Origin: DATJPW01 sp035506215
GTDB taxonomy: Bacteria; Desulfobacterota; Desulfomonilia; Desulfomonilales; Desulfomonilaceae
Length of the DNA: 64,000 nt
Assembly: GCA_035506215.1 (NCBI GenBank)
Contig: DATJPW010000051.1
Coordinates: 18,505 to 82,504, forward strand
Direction of reading: 5' to 3'
The stretch's first letter is position 1. Each line of letters begins with the position of its first letter. Made by a program: the position numbers and the translations under genes. The notes below the pieces were generated by a model. That model did no database searches, was not told where the DNA came from, and saw only the letters and a program-made list of their open reading frames with translations. This document shows positions 34,369-43,225 of this stretch, piece after piece.

Positions 34369-34881
34369 TTACTCCAAGGCCTTGACGACCTCGCTGAGAT
34401 TACGCGCCAGGTCCCGAGACATGCGGAGACCAAATTGGAAGCAGAGTAACTGGAATCGGTCGGCACGAGCTTCAATCTCAGGCCCGAACGTTTCCAATTG
34501 GTTGCGCATTTGCTCTACGGAATTCAGGTGCTGAATGGCGATTGCTTTTCGCTCTTCGGGCGCCAGATAGGCGAAGAAGAAAAGCCTCATCAGAAATGAG
34601 CTTTTGTGCCGCTCAGGCATCAATGGTGTTCGCAAAGATTCGAGAAAGACTTTTCGCCCTTCTTCCGTTATGGTGTAGACTTTACGATTTGGCGCGCCGT
34701 CCTGAATTTCCACAGTTTTGGAGATCAACCCGAGTTTCTCCATTTTCTTGAGTGCGGGATATATGGACCCGTAACTAAGGCCGGAAAAGAACGAGAACGA
34801 CATCGAGAAGGCCTTCTTAAGGTCGTAGCCAGTCATACTGTTGTGCATGAGGAAACCGAGGAGAACCGATTGGACGTCCAT
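34369..34881 (-). CDS. PadR-family transcriptional regulator
   Basis: A 170-residue repressor of the PadR type. The winged helix has LGFLMHNSMTGYDLKKAF, SYGSIYPALKKMEKLGLI and YTITEEGRKVFLESL, followed by a C-terminal dimerising coiled helix region (subfamily with Vir-like extension, EERKAIAIQHLNSVEQMRN). Family members sense phenolic acids or other small hydrophobics and repress detoxification genes. The start at 34881 has AGGAGG nearby. Its own promoter carries an inverted repeat, so it is probably self-regulated. The FAD oxidoreductase and reductase-SCP2 genes downstream are candidate targets. Confidence 0.88.
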   Translation of the reverse strand: MDVQSVLLGFLMHNSMTGYDLKKAFSMSFSFFSGLSYGSIYPALKKMEKLGLISKTVEIQDGAPNRKVYTITEEGRKVFLESLRTPLMPERHKSSFLMRLFFFAYLAPEERKAIAIQHLNSVEQMRNQLETFGPEIEARADRFQLLCFQFGLRMSRDLARNLSEVVKALE

Positions 34882-34899
34882 GAGACCTCCTAGGATGCA

Positions 34900-34928
34900 A
34901 TGATATATATCGTATCGATATATGTCAA
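34900..34928 (-). promoter_or_regulatory. padR promoter with operator in the spacer
   Basis: On the minus strand TTGACA (34928-34923) and TATCAT (34905-34900) are 17 bases apart. A perfect 8-bp inverted repeat ATATATCG-TAT-CGATATAT (34905-34923) fills the spacer exactly, the position expected for a repressor that blocks RNA polymerase. PadR operators are A/T-rich palindromes of this kind. Confidence 0.72.
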
Positions 34929-35004
34929 GACAAAAAAACGAAAAACGAGCAGTAACTGTTTAACTGTTGCCAAAGATTTTGTCCGATTCGAGGTCGCCTT
35001 ACAC

Positions 35005-35040
35005 AGTCATTCCGGCGGGGGCCGGAATCCAGCCCTGCGC
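35005..35040. repeat. Dispersed CCGG-type hairpin repeat
   Basis: CATTCCGGCGGGGGCCGGAATCCAG is a short palindrome of the CATTCCGGC...GCCGGAATCCAG kind that is widespread in proteobacterial intergenic DNA. It lies in the 280-base gap between padR and the small secreted protein gene; the rest of that gap shows nothing else. Confidence 0.55.
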
Positions 35041-35165
35041 AGAACGCGGGTTGCCGGCACGAGAAAATAAGCGGCCAGCGGGGATGCTGGTCACCACCGG
35101 ATCAGAGCCTGCCTCGTGGTTAATACTGGTGAGTCTGAACTCCAGGGGAATTCCTACAATGATGT

Positions 35166-35561
35166 TCAGTGCCTCTTTTCGTCTCCCACCGCGATCGGAG
35201 GCGCAGGCGGTATTGCTCTCCATTTTACTGAATCGAATGGATTAGGCCGGGAGGACGCGGGAACCGCTACCGGTTGAGGAGGTTGCCTCCATTTCTCGAT
35301 ATATGACGTAATATAAGCTTCCGCGGTGTCGACCGGATAACTGATTATTTTGCCGAGGAACCAGAAGACGTATAGCTGTTCTGAGGGCTTGGGAAGCTCC
35401 GGACCAGCGGGATCCGCCGAAGAATTACCCGACTGCTGAGCGGGTTCGTCGTACGCCGGTCTGACCGGGATCACATTGGCCTGCGGTTTCCCGGCCTGCC
35501 CGAAGCAGGTTGCAGTAACCAAAAGAACTGCCAAAAGCAGGATTGGAACGACTCTCACCAT
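35166..35561 (-). CDS. Small secreted protein of unknown function
   Basis: A 131-residue protein with a signal peptide (VVPILLLAVLLVTATCFGQA), possibly a lipoprotein because of the Cys in TATCFGQ but without a clean lipobox. The mature part is Pro-rich with one amphipathic helix (YVFWFLGKIISYPVDTAEAYITSY) and a Pro-rich tail. The ATG at 35561 has GGAGG seven bases upstream. No family recognised. It precedes purC on the opposite side of a short gap and shares its direction, but the spacing of about 85 bases does not prove an operon. Confidence 0.58.
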   Translation of the reverse strand: MVRVVPILLLAVLLVTATCFGQAGKPQANVIPVRPAYDEPAQQSGNSSADPAGPELPKPSEQLYVFWFLGKIISYPVDTAEAYITSYIEKWRQPPQPVAVPASSRPNPFDSVKWRAIPPAPPIAVGDEKRH

Positions 35562-35644
35562 CAAATCACCTCCGGCAGTGAGTTCGTGTCCCCTCTATCA
35601 CAACTTTTGGAAAAAGACAGATTTTTTTTCAAATGACTAACAGT

Positions 35645-36547
35645 CTAATGTGCGCTCAAGTCCTGTCCGGTAAGAATCCGGTAGATTTCCAAATACTTTT
35701 CCGAGGTCCTGAGGACGATCTCTTCGGGCAACGCAGGAGCAGGCGGCTTTTTGTCCCATTCGATTCGTTCCAAATAATCCCTGACGAATTGTTTGTCCAA
35801 CGAGGGGGGGGATATGCCGGGCCGATACTGTTCCATCGGCCAGAAACGGGACGAGTCCGGCGTGAGCGCCTCGTCAACCAGTGTTGGCACGCCCTCGACG
35901 AGGCCGAATTCAAACTTGGTGTCTGCTATTATGATTCCGCGCTCTTCGGCCTTGCGCGCTCCGAAGAGATAAAGTTCGAGGGTCTTGTCTCGGAGCCACC
36001 GGGCCGTTTCTGCTCCCATCAGATCAATTACTCGACCGAATGAAATGTTTTCATCATGGTCGCCCTGTTCCGCCTTCGTGGACGGCGTGAAGATCGGTTC
36101 CGGAAGCTTGTCCGCTATTTTCAAATCAGGCGGTACGGAAATACCGCATATCGTGCCACTCGATTGGTAATCCTTCCAGCCACTACCGATGATGTAGCCG
36201 CGGGCCACACATTCCACCGGAAAAACCGAAGCCTTATTCACCAGCATACTGCGACCGTCGAGAACCGAAGCAAAAGATCGGCACTCTTCAGGGAACTCTG
36301 CTACGTCGGAAGTCAACAGATGATTAGGGACGATATGCTGCGTTTGGCTCATCCAAAATACGCTGAGATTGTTAAGCACTTTTCCCTTGGATGGAATCGG
36401 GTCCGGTAGGATCACGTCGAAAGCGGACAATCGATCGGTCGAAACAATCAGTAACTTGTCCCGAACATGATATACGTCTCGGACTTTACCGCGGCCCGCA
36501 ATGCGAAGCGGAGACAAATCAGTCTCTCTGACGACGTCGGCTTTCAT
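35645..36547 (-). CDS. purC: SAICAR synthetase
   Basis: Phosphoribosylaminoimidazole-succinocarboxamide synthase, 300 residues, joining CAIR and aspartate in purine synthesis. Family blocks: GKVRDVYHV, STDRLSAFDVILPDPIPSKG, RGYIIGSGWKDY, PSTKAEQGDHDENIS (SAICAR synthetase signature), IIADTKFEFGL and DEALTPDSSRFW. The ATG at 36547 is preferred because GGGAAGG lies five bases before it; the frame extends two codons. Length is at the upper end of the family. The gene is apart from other pur genes. Confidence 0.95.
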   Translation of the reverse strand: MKADVVRETDLSPLRIAGRGKVRDVYHVRDKLLIVSTDRLSAFDVILPDPIPSKGKVLNNLSVFWMSQTQHIVPNHLLTSDVAEFPEECRSFASVLDGRSMLVNKASVFPVECVARGYIIGSGWKDYQSSGTICGISVPPDLKIADKLPEPIFTPSTKAEQGDHDENISFGRVIDLMGAETARWLRDKTLELYLFGARKAEERGIIIADTKFEFGLVEGVPTLVDEALTPDSSRFWPMEQYRPGISPPSLDKQFVRDYLERIEWDKKPPAPALPEEIVLRTSEKYLEIYRILTGQDLSAH

Positions 36548-36630
36548 ATGCACCTTCCCTATCCGGTGGGTCCACCGCGATCTTGTTGAAATTGATAATC
36601 CATACGCGGTAAAAAGTCATCTTAACTAAC

Positions 36631-36864
36631 ATGGCAGTTATCATGACGCAATCGCTTTCAGACAATTCTTTGCCTCGCAAGCATCCGTGCCGGGACTGTA
36701 AAATGTGTCAGGGCTGTTCCGACAGCAGGTGTAACCGCTGCCGCGACCGACCTGCCTCGGGGGGACAGCGACGGAAACTCTCCATCCAGGAACAGATTTC
36801 CCTATTTAACAGTCTCAATCCAGGCCTGGAGCCGGTCTCTGTCCCAACCTGTGATTTGAAGTAG
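36631..36864 (+). CDS. Small cysteine-rich protein
   Basis: A possible 77-residue protein (or 73 from the second ATG at 36643). A Cys cluster C-x2-C-x2-C-x2-C-x4-C-x2-C lies in CRDCKMCQGCSDSRCNRCR near residue 21, suited to binding zinc or an Fe-S cluster. The rest is basic, then a helical tail. No family recognised, and no clear ribosome-binding site. It is divergent from purC and lies before the converging cyclase gene. Real translation is plausible because the cluster is too ordered for chance, but not certain. Confidence 0.5.
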   Translation: MAVIMTQSLSDNSLPRKHPCRDCKMCQGCSDSRCNRCRDRPASGGQRRKLSIQEQISLFNSLNPGLEPVSVPTCDLK

Positions 36865-36905
36865 ATCGGCCTTTAGTAGATCTGTCGAGCCTAAATGAAA
36901 TCAGC

Positions 36906-38591
36906 TCACACCTCGGACAGAGGTGTCATCCCCCCGATTCCCTTCAGTTCGACAACTCTGTAAAGCGTCATGGGAGTGTCAATACCTTTGAGTTCCACGT
37001 CAGGCACTGCGACGACTTCCACCACACCGGCTACCCTGGAGTAAACCTCATGGGTGATTAATATCTCGCCCTCCCCAGTCTGTTTTTCTACGCGGAACGC
37101 CACATTGATCGGGCTCCCCACAGCGCCGTATTTCTTTCGTTTTTCGGAACCTATATTTCCAACAACCAGGGGACCGCTGTTGATACCTATTCCCATCGTT
37201 AGATCGCCTTGGAGCTGCCCTGTCAGCCTGCGCCCTGACGGTGGGACCGAGTCGCCGGCTTCGAAGTATACCTCCGGTACGGTTTGTTTTAGCTCTCTAT
37301 TTAGATCGCTCATCGCGCGCTGCATCGTCACCGCGCAGTGCACAGCTCGCAACTGAGACTCGGGCACGCGTCTGGGAGCGCCAAAAAATGCTAATACGCC
37401 GTCGCCCATCAGCTCGTCTATAGTGCCCCCGTGCATCATGATTATATCGACCATCCGCTCGAAATATCGATTCAGAAGTCTCACAACAGTTTCAGCCGAC
37501 ACCGATGCAGACAGAGACGTGAATCTTCGCAAGTCGGACACCAAAATGGTGACTTCTCGCAATTCTCCGCCCAGGTTCAGCGTGTCCGGCGCTTTCAGTA
37601 TCTCTGAGGCCACATCTGGACTCACGTAGCTACCGAACGTATCTCGGATAAAATCCCTTTCACGCAAGCCTTCCACCATCTTATTGAAGCCCTCGGCCAA
37701 CGCGCCGATTTCATCGTTGGAAACAACTGCAACGCTTACATTCAGATCCCCTTTGCTGATCTGCTCCATCGCCGAGCTCACCTGTCTCAGAGGTCGCGAG
37801 ACACTTTGTGCAACCAACGTCGATAAACGAATTGCAGCCAGGACGCCTAGGGAAAGCAGAAACCCGATGACCAGAGGCATGTTTGACAGAAAGCTGGAAA
37901 TCGACACATGCCCGGCATTTATTTCGTGGATCAGGCTCAGGGTGACGTAACTGACCATCGAGACCGGGACTATTCCTATCAGCAGCGAGACCACGAGCAT
38001 TTTCGGCAACACGTTTATCCGCACCGATTTTGGGACGCTAGCAAGTAGATGGGTGGGGAAGAGTTTCTGCATCTCGCGGCGTACCCACCATTCCATTAAG
38101 AAATAGACCACAACCACGCTAAAAGGCGCGCCGATAAACACGATTGCGGCAAATAGGCGGATGGTGGAGGGCCAGGGTCTGCCGGCAAGTTCCTGAAAAA
38201 AGAGCGGTAACAGGACATAGCAAATTCCCGCGCTAAGCCATCCCAACAGGGTTAAAGCAGCCGTCCTGAACGGCAAGTTCATAAACTCGCTCAATACGGA
38301 CCGTAATGCATCGGGGTCCGACTCTTTCCAGTAGCCGCCGAGATTCTTCCAAATTGATCCCCTGTGCTTGTATCCGAGAACCGTGGTTCCCGCGAACACT
38401 ATGCCCATAATAATCAGGAAAAACAGGATACTGGTCCTGTAATCAAAGCTCCACCCTTCAGGCCGGAGGCCGGATTCGATGAACGTGAAATAAATGAAGG
38501 TCAAGATTGCCCCGGTAACGTTCGGCAGTATGCTGAGCGCCACCAATACCCACCGCTGGCCTCTGTGCTTGAATCCAGGCTCTTCCGTCAT
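36906..38591 (-). CDS. Membrane-bound adenylate cyclase with HAMP domain
   Basis: A 561-residue class III nucleotidyl cyclase. Six membrane helices (about residues 15-260) precede a HAMP linker (SRPLRQVSSAMEQISKGDLN) and the catalytic domain with LVSDLRRFTSL (first metal Asp), DELMGDGVLAFFGAP (second metal Asp), NVAFRVEKQTGEGEIL. Its product is presumably cyclic AMP; the usual Lys that recognises adenine is Glu in IDELMGDG, as in many bacterial relatives. It would sense an external or membrane signal. It is followed by glycerate kinase (38624) reading in the same direction, 32 bases upstream, so the two may be co-transcribed. Confidence 0.9.
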   Translation of the reverse strand: MTEEPGFKHRGQRWVLVALSILPNVTGAILTFIYFTFIESGLRPEGWSFDYRTSILFFLIIMGIVFAGTTVLGYKHRGSIWKNLGGYWKESDPDALRSVLSEFMNLPFRTAALTLLGWLSAGICYVLLPLFFQELAGRPWPSTIRLFAAIVFIGAPFSVVVVYFLMEWWVRREMQKLFPTHLLASVPKSVRINVLPKMLVVSLLIGIVPVSMVSYVTLSLIHEINAGHVSISSFLSNMPLVIGFLLSLGVLAAIRLSTLVAQSVSRPLRQVSSAMEQISKGDLNVSVAVVSNDEIGALAEGFNKMVEGLRERDFIRDTFGSYVSPDVASEILKAPDTLNLGGELREVTILVSDLRRFTSLSASVSAETVVRLLNRYFERMVDIIMMHGGTIDELMGDGVLAFFGAPRRVPESQLRAVHCAVTMQRAMSDLNRELKQTVPEVYFEAGDSVPPSGRRLTGQLQGDLTMGIGINSGPLVVGNIGSEKRKKYGAVGSPINVAFRVEKQTGEGEILITHEVYSRVAGVVEVVAVPDVELKGIDTPMTLYRVVELKGIGGMTPLSEV

Positions 38592-38623
38592 ATCAGTTCC
38601 CTCTTCTCGGATCCCGGGACAAC

Positions 38624-39976
38624 CTAAGAAGCCACCAGAACAATTCGCACGTCCATCACGTTCGTACGAGTCGGCCCGGTGATAACCAGGTCCCCAAGCT
38701 TCTGAAAAAAATGGTACGAATCATTATTCTCAAGAAACGTATCAGGGTCGAGATGGCCTGAAGAGGCCCGTGAAAGAGAGTCGGTGTCTACCACCGCGCC
38801 GGCCGCGTCCGTTGGGCCGTCCGAGCCGTCGGTGCCCGCACTGAGGAACAGTGTACCCGGTAATTTGGCCGCCCTTTTCACCAGAGATAGAGCAAACTCC
38901 TGATTGCGCCCCCCGAGACCGCTTCCTTTGAGCTTCACGGTTGTTTCGCCCCCGCTAAGAAGGCATGCCGGCGGCTGAGCCGGATTGCCTGTGGCGCGGA
39001 CCTCACTTGCAAGGGAGTAATGAAAGCCTGCCGCTTCCCGCGTGTCACCTTGAATCGAGGATGAGAGTATTATCGTATTATAGCCTAGCGCCTTGGCCTT
39101 CTTTTGTCCTGCAAGCAGCGATAAGATGTTGCTTCCCACGATCACGTTCCGAACCTTGCTAAAGATGATGTCGCCTTCTTTTGCCGTATCCTGGATGGAG
39201 CCTTCCACGCCCGAACGGATTCGGTCGATAATCGGCTTGGGGACGCTTTCCGTCAGATCATACCGTTCCAAAATCCTCAAGGCATCCGGAAACGTCGAGC
39301 TGTCTGGAGCAAATGGCCCAGACGCTATTGTGCCCGGATCATCTCCAATGACGTCTGAAAGCATAAGATTGACCACGAACGCGGGGTAAGCCAGCCGAGC
39401 AAGGTTACCGCCCTTAGTAAGGGAAACATGCTTACGCAACGTGTTGATTTCCTGGATGTCCGCGCCTGCGGCTAACAACTTGGCAGTGAGATCCTGTTTG
39501 TCTTTCAGACTGATTCCGTCTGCCGGGGCCGGCAACAGCGCTGAACCGCCACCTGATATGCATGAGATGACGACGTCTCTGGGGCCCGCCGCCTCCAACA
39601 ATGCTGCGATTCGGACAGCCGCATTCTCTCCGGCCGCGTCCGGCACCGGGTGACCGGCTTCAAGAACCCGAATTTTCTTGAGATCCATTCCGTGCCCATA
39701 TTTCACACAAATCAGGCCACCATCGATTCCGTCGCCAAGAATCTCCTCAAGGGCCTTTGCCATGGGAGCGCTGGCCTTTCCCGCGCCTACCACTATTATT
39801 CTGTCCCAATCACCTCGCCTAATCAGTAAATCATCATTTAGAAACAGGTTGCCATTGTCGATGGTTATATGGCGTTTGACCGCCTCCTCCGAATCCGCCG
39901 CAGCCAGACACGCATCCAGTATCGAGATCGCGTCTGCCCGCAACCTACCCAAACTCTTCCCGGGCGGTTGCTGCAT
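38624..39976 (-). CDS. Glycerate 2-kinase (MOFRL family)
   Basis: A 450-residue enzyme that phosphorylates glycerate to 2-phosphoglycerate. The N-terminal glycerate kinase domain has VVGAGKASAPMAKALEEI, CISGGGSALLPAP and VSLTKGGNLARLA, and the C-terminal MOFRL domain has LLSGGETTVKLKGSGLGGRNQEFAL and SAGTDGSDGPTDAAG. The ATG at 39976 follows GAGAGG; the frame extends upstream without family support. It is read just before the cyclase gene. It could serve serine-cycle or glyoxylate metabolism, but no neighbour supports that. Confidence 0.92.
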   Translation of the reverse strand: MQQPPGKSLGRLRADAISILDACLAAADSEEAVKRHITIDNGNLFLNDDLLIRRGDWDRIIVVGAGKASAPMAKALEEILGDGIDGGLICVKYGHGMDLKKIRVLEAGHPVPDAAGENAAVRIAALLEAAGPRDVVISCISGGGSALLPAPADGISLKDKQDLTAKLLAAGADIQEINTLRKHVSLTKGGNLARLAYPAFVVNLMLSDVIGDDPGTIASGPFAPDSSTFPDALRILERYDLTESVPKPIIDRIRSGVEGSIQDTAKEGDIIFSKVRNVIVGSNILSLLAGQKKAKALGYNTIILSSSIQGDTREAAGFHYSLASEVRATGNPAQPPACLLSGGETTVKLKGSGLGGRNQEFALSLVKRAAKLPGTLFLSAGTDGSDGPTDAAGAVVDTDSLSRASSGHLDPDTFLENNDSYHFFQKLGDLVITGPTRTNVMDVRIVLVAS

Positions 39977-40282
39977 ATCTATTCCTCTCAAGAAAGATCC
40001 TGGGTATTCCTGCCATTCCCAGGGCGCAACCCGACGCATCTTCAGCCCCCGACAAATGAGACTGCTTCCCGGGGAACGCGGAGCGCCAGGCTTGCAACCA
40101 TGAACGAATCGGACAAAATTTCAGAGGATTAATATATCTATCATCTGCGCGACACAAGTTCCAGACTAATCCGCCCATACATTAATGTGATTTATTATAA
40201 AAGACTTTCAACATGCCGTTAATTATGATATATTAGTCTTGACTATTCGCTAAGCAGTGCCCTGCGTTCGAGAGGAATTGTC

Positions 40283-40630
40283 ATGAAGAAACGGATTTGT
40301 CTTTGGATTGCCGTTATCATTCTAATTCTGACCCTGCCGGCCCTCACGTGGGCTCGTGGCACTAGGTATTTGATTAATTGGCCTGAAGAGCACATCGGAC
40401 TTGTTTATGTGCAGATATATGATATCAGGTGTATCCCACCCTATGAATTATTAGATGATTTCAAAGTATGGGTGACTTGGGGCAAACAAACCAAGTGTTA
40501 CAAAATAGGAAACGGGGGCACCTACGTGCTGCAGTTCTACAAGTATGGAAACTGTAAAGGTCCTATGATAATTTCAGGGAACGCTCACTCTTTCAAGATC
40601 AGGTACAGTTTAGCGCCTCCCTGGATCTGA
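40283..40630 (+). CDS. Small secreted protein of unknown function
   Basis: A 115-residue protein with a signal peptide (ICLWIAVIILILTLPALTWA) and a compact beta-rich mature part containing three Cys (in IRCIPP, TKCYK and GNCKGP). GAGAGG lies seven bases before the ATG at 40283. No family recognised. The 300-base gap before it contains no gene. Confidence 0.55.
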   Translation: MKKRICLWIAVIILILTLPALTWARGTRYLINWPEEHIGLVYVQIYDIRCIPPYELLDDFKVWVTWGKQTKCYKIGNGGTYVLQFYKYGNCKGPMIISGNAHSFKIRYSLAPPWI

Positions 40631-40680
40631 TCCGGATGCGCTCGGAGGCACTTCCGATGCATCACTGCCCGAGCGTCCCG

Positions 40681-40760
40681 ATACCAATTGGTGTTCATGC
40701 CTGCAAGAAATTCCCCTCTGACCTCCTCTATTAAAGGAGGATTTGAATGCGAACCCGTAT
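40681..40760. mobile_element. MITE-like element, copy 1 (upstream of yqeC)
   Basis: About 80 bases beginning ATACCAATT and ending CCGTAT. It matches the reverse complement of the 90-base element at 47317-47406 along its length: ends ATACC...GGTAT, inner CTCT-ACC-CTATTAAAGG core and AATTCCCCTCT arm. It encodes no transposase. It supplies AAAGGAGG at 40733-40740 and a tiny frame starting ATG 40747. Confidence 0.65.
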
Positions 40761-40785
40761 GAGATAATTTTTGCGCACCCAAGTG

Positions 40786-41574
40786 ATGAGCAAGAACGTA
40801 CTCCTGCTGGACTGTTTTGGCATAGATTCGAGTATTCGCGTCATCGCCCTGACCGGAGCCGGCGGCAAGACATCGTTGATGTACGCGTTGGCGCGTGAAA
40901 TCTCATCGCGTCGCCAAACAGTGGTGACAACGACCTCTACCAAGATCTTACCTCCGACGCCTAATCAGTCGCCTCGTCTGCTGCTTTTCCAGGATGACCC
41001 GGAACTCAAGGAGCTTCCAGAATACCTTTCGCGTTTCTGCCACGTGACAGTAGGTCGAACTGTAAACTCGGCGAGCGGAAAAGTCGAAGGGGTCTCGGAT
41101 GAAGTTATCGCCATGTGCCTCGAAAAGGCTGATAAAGTGATCCTGGAAGCAGACGGCGCGGCCGGGCGGCCAATAAAAGCGCCGGAAACTTGGGAACCGG
41201 TGATTCCGCATTTTACTGACCTTGTCATTCCCATAGTCGGCCTTGATTGTATAGGTAAGCCGGCGTCCGAAGAATGGGTTTTCAGAATTGAGAAATTCCT
41301 CACACTGACAAAGTTACGAAAAGGAGGAGCTATTACACCCGAGTCGATAGCAAAAATGTTGAGCGATCCCAATGGTGGCCTGAAAGGAGCCGAGGCAAGG
41401 GCGCTGGTGGTACCGTTTCTGAACAAGACAGATCTATTGGGGGATAAGGCAGTCGTGGACGTGATAGTGAAACGCGCCTTCGCGCTGACAGGGAGAATAA
41501 AGCGTGTGGTGGCGGGGCGAGTGAAAGGCAAGGTCGAAGCAAGGAGTTTTGTAGTCGGTTCAGGTCACTTTTGA
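40786..41574 (+). CDS. yqeC: Selenium-related protein YqeC
   Basis: About 262 residues from ATG 40786. The P-loop ALTGAGGKTSLMYALA is at residues 21-36, followed by VVTTTSTKI, ILEADGAAGRPIKAP and a Thr/Asp-rich C-terminal domain (FLNKTDLLGDK). YqeC (TIGR03172) is a P-loop NTPase-like protein linked to selenium-dependent molybdenum hydroxylases; its reaction is not established. No selenium or molybdenum hydroxylase genes flank it here. The start is unusual: no Shine-Dalgarno precedes ATG 40786, whereas AAAGGAGG and an ATG at 40747 lie upstream in the same frame but run into a TAA at 40765. An in-frame TTG at 40771 is another option. Confidence 0.85.
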   Translation: MSKNVLLLDCFGIDSSIRVIALTGAGGKTSLMYALAREISSRRQTVVTTTSTKILPPTPNQSPRLLLFQDDPELKELPEYLSRFCHVTVGRTVNSASGKVEGVSDEVIAMCLEKADKVILEADGAAGRPIKAPETWEPVIPHFTDLVIPIVGLDCIGKPASEEWVFRIEKFLTLTKLRKGGAITPESIAKMLSDPNGGLKGAEARALVVPFLNKTDLLGDKAVVDVIVKRAFALTGRIKRVVAGRVKGKVEARSFVVGSGHF

Positions 41575-41601
41575 GGTGAAAGCTGACGGCATTCCGAGTT
41601 G

Positions 41602-42876
41602 TCACGTTTCGGCTGTCGATTGATGGAAAGTTTCGGGGTTCGGTTCGCCCGCGTTCTCATTTTGGCTGGGGGCCAATCTGCGGACTGTTTCGGGGACCAT
41701 TTCCATTCGGGCCTCGGAAGGTTTCGAAATGATTATATCCCGGTGAATTTCTCCTTTCTGGATGGTCTGAAAGACTTCAGACCGGGCCAATACTGTGTTG
41801 TCGGCGTCAAGCACCTCAAGCTCACATTCCGAGTTAATAGGCACTCCGGTAAAGTAAAACCTTCCCGACGCGTCGGTCCGGCTTGAAGATGAAAAGGACC
41901 CTGCTTTGCAAATACATCTAATCTCAACATCGGAAACAGACCCACCTTGGCTTTCATCAAGGACCTTCCCGGTCACCGCGCATTGTTCTTCAATCATGCG
42001 CAAGTTTACCCCTTCAATCTTACCGCTCTCAAAAGCCAATTTCAGAGACTCTGGATTTTGGACCTGGTGTCCTCGCTTGTATGCATGCAGCACATATTTT
42101 CCCGGCTGGCTGGCGCGCACCCAAAATTCCCCGGTGCCGGGCTGGCTCCGGCATGATTGCCCCTGACGATTGCCGGCCTCGTCGGTGAGGTACACGATTA
42201 CGGACTCAACACCTTTACCCTCTGAATCCGTAATAAAGCCCGAAACCACCAACTGCTCTTTTTCTCGGCGTTCACTTTCTTCAGGCGATATGAGCTCAAC
42301 AGTGGAGTGAGGTTTGAACCTCTCGGTCCTTAATTGCTCTTCGGAGACAGCTTCGGAGACCCTACGAACAACGGGTTGAGGCGCCGTCCGAGAAACAAAA
42401 TGAGGCATGGGATGATTTATGCCGTCCAATGGCGTTGGAATGTCCCGCCCAGTGCCACTCCCGTCTTGGTTTGGGCGCTTACGCACGCCAAGAATAGTGC
42501 TTTCCGGATCTGAGAGACGTAGGCCGCCTCCCCCGGACCCGATGGGCGTGGAAATTCTTTTATTTCGCCTTACTGATTGAGTCTTGGAAGTCTTGAAAAC
42601 CGTTTTGTCAAATTTTCCGAGTAACTTCAGGAAGCGCAAAGGCGACCCAAATTCAACCGGCACTGAACCCTGAGCCACGAGATTCACCAATGCCAGAAGG
42701 AATATTAGGAAGAGAATAAAATATGCTGCCGGATGAAGATGTGTGAGCGCATAAATAAGCCCGGATTGGTCCTCTCCCATTGCGGACGCGGCCCAGCAGA
42801 AATCTGTAAAAATACCGCTCAGCAATAACAGGAAGCAAACAACGCGGGTTTTGCCATTCGTTGAGATACGCGACAT
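41602..42876 (-). CDS. Membrane-anchored protein with carboxypeptidase-regulatory-like domains
   Basis: About 424 residues from an assumed ATG at 42876; the frame continues to 43011 and no clear ribosome-binding site settles it. A signal peptide-like segment (TRVVCFLLLLSGIFTDFCWA) and a second hydrophobic helix (HPAAYFILFLIFLLALVNLVAQ) lead to a Ser/Pro-rich linker and two Ig-like carboxypeptidase-regulatory domains (VVSGFITDSEGKGVESVIVYL and GKVLDESQGGSVSDVEIRC), with Cys in CRSQPGTG and CICKAG. These are structural domains in cell-surface and transport proteins. Function unknown. No operon partner is evident. Confidence 0.65.
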   Translation of the reverse strand: MSRISTNGKTRVVCFLLLLSGIFTDFCWAASAMGEDQSGLIYALTHLHPAAYFILFLIFLLALVNLVAQGSVPVEFGSPLRFLKLLGKFDKTVFKTSKTQSVRRNKRISTPIGSGGGGLRLSDPESTILGVRKRPNQDGSGTGRDIPTPLDGINHPMPHFVSRTAPQPVVRRVSEAVSEEQLRTERFKPHSTVELISPEESERREKEQLVVSGFITDSEGKGVESVIVYLTDEAGNRQGQSCRSQPGTGEFWVRASQPGKYVLHAYKRGHQVQNPESLKLAFESGKIEGVNLRMIEEQCAVTGKVLDESQGGSVSDVEIRCICKAGSFSSSSRTDASGRFYFTGVPINSECELEVLDADNTVLARSEVFQTIQKGEIHRDIIISKPSEARMEMVPETVRRLAPSQNENAGEPNPETFHQSTAET

Positions 42877-43225
42877 ATAGCGAGGCAAATTGATCGCCGC
42901 GAGAGGTGATGCCGACCATGAAAACGGGGGGCTGGGAATACGATACACCCGGTAAGCCGCTCCTTGAAGTTTACTCCGGTCGAGCCAGCATACGCGCCCA
43001 CTATGTGGCAAGCGCTGTAAGGCAAATCGGGCACGATATCTACCACCAAGCCTCTAAAAAGTAAACACAAATGAGGGCTTTCCTTTAAGATTACTTTAAC
43101 TCAAGATATTGCCACGAAGCAGAGATTGGAATCGACTGGCCGCTCGCAGCGTACCATTGCGCCAAGCGGCCTTTTGACGTTTCTTCGCTTCATGATCCTA
43201 ACAAGGAATCGCTCGGCCCCATCTC

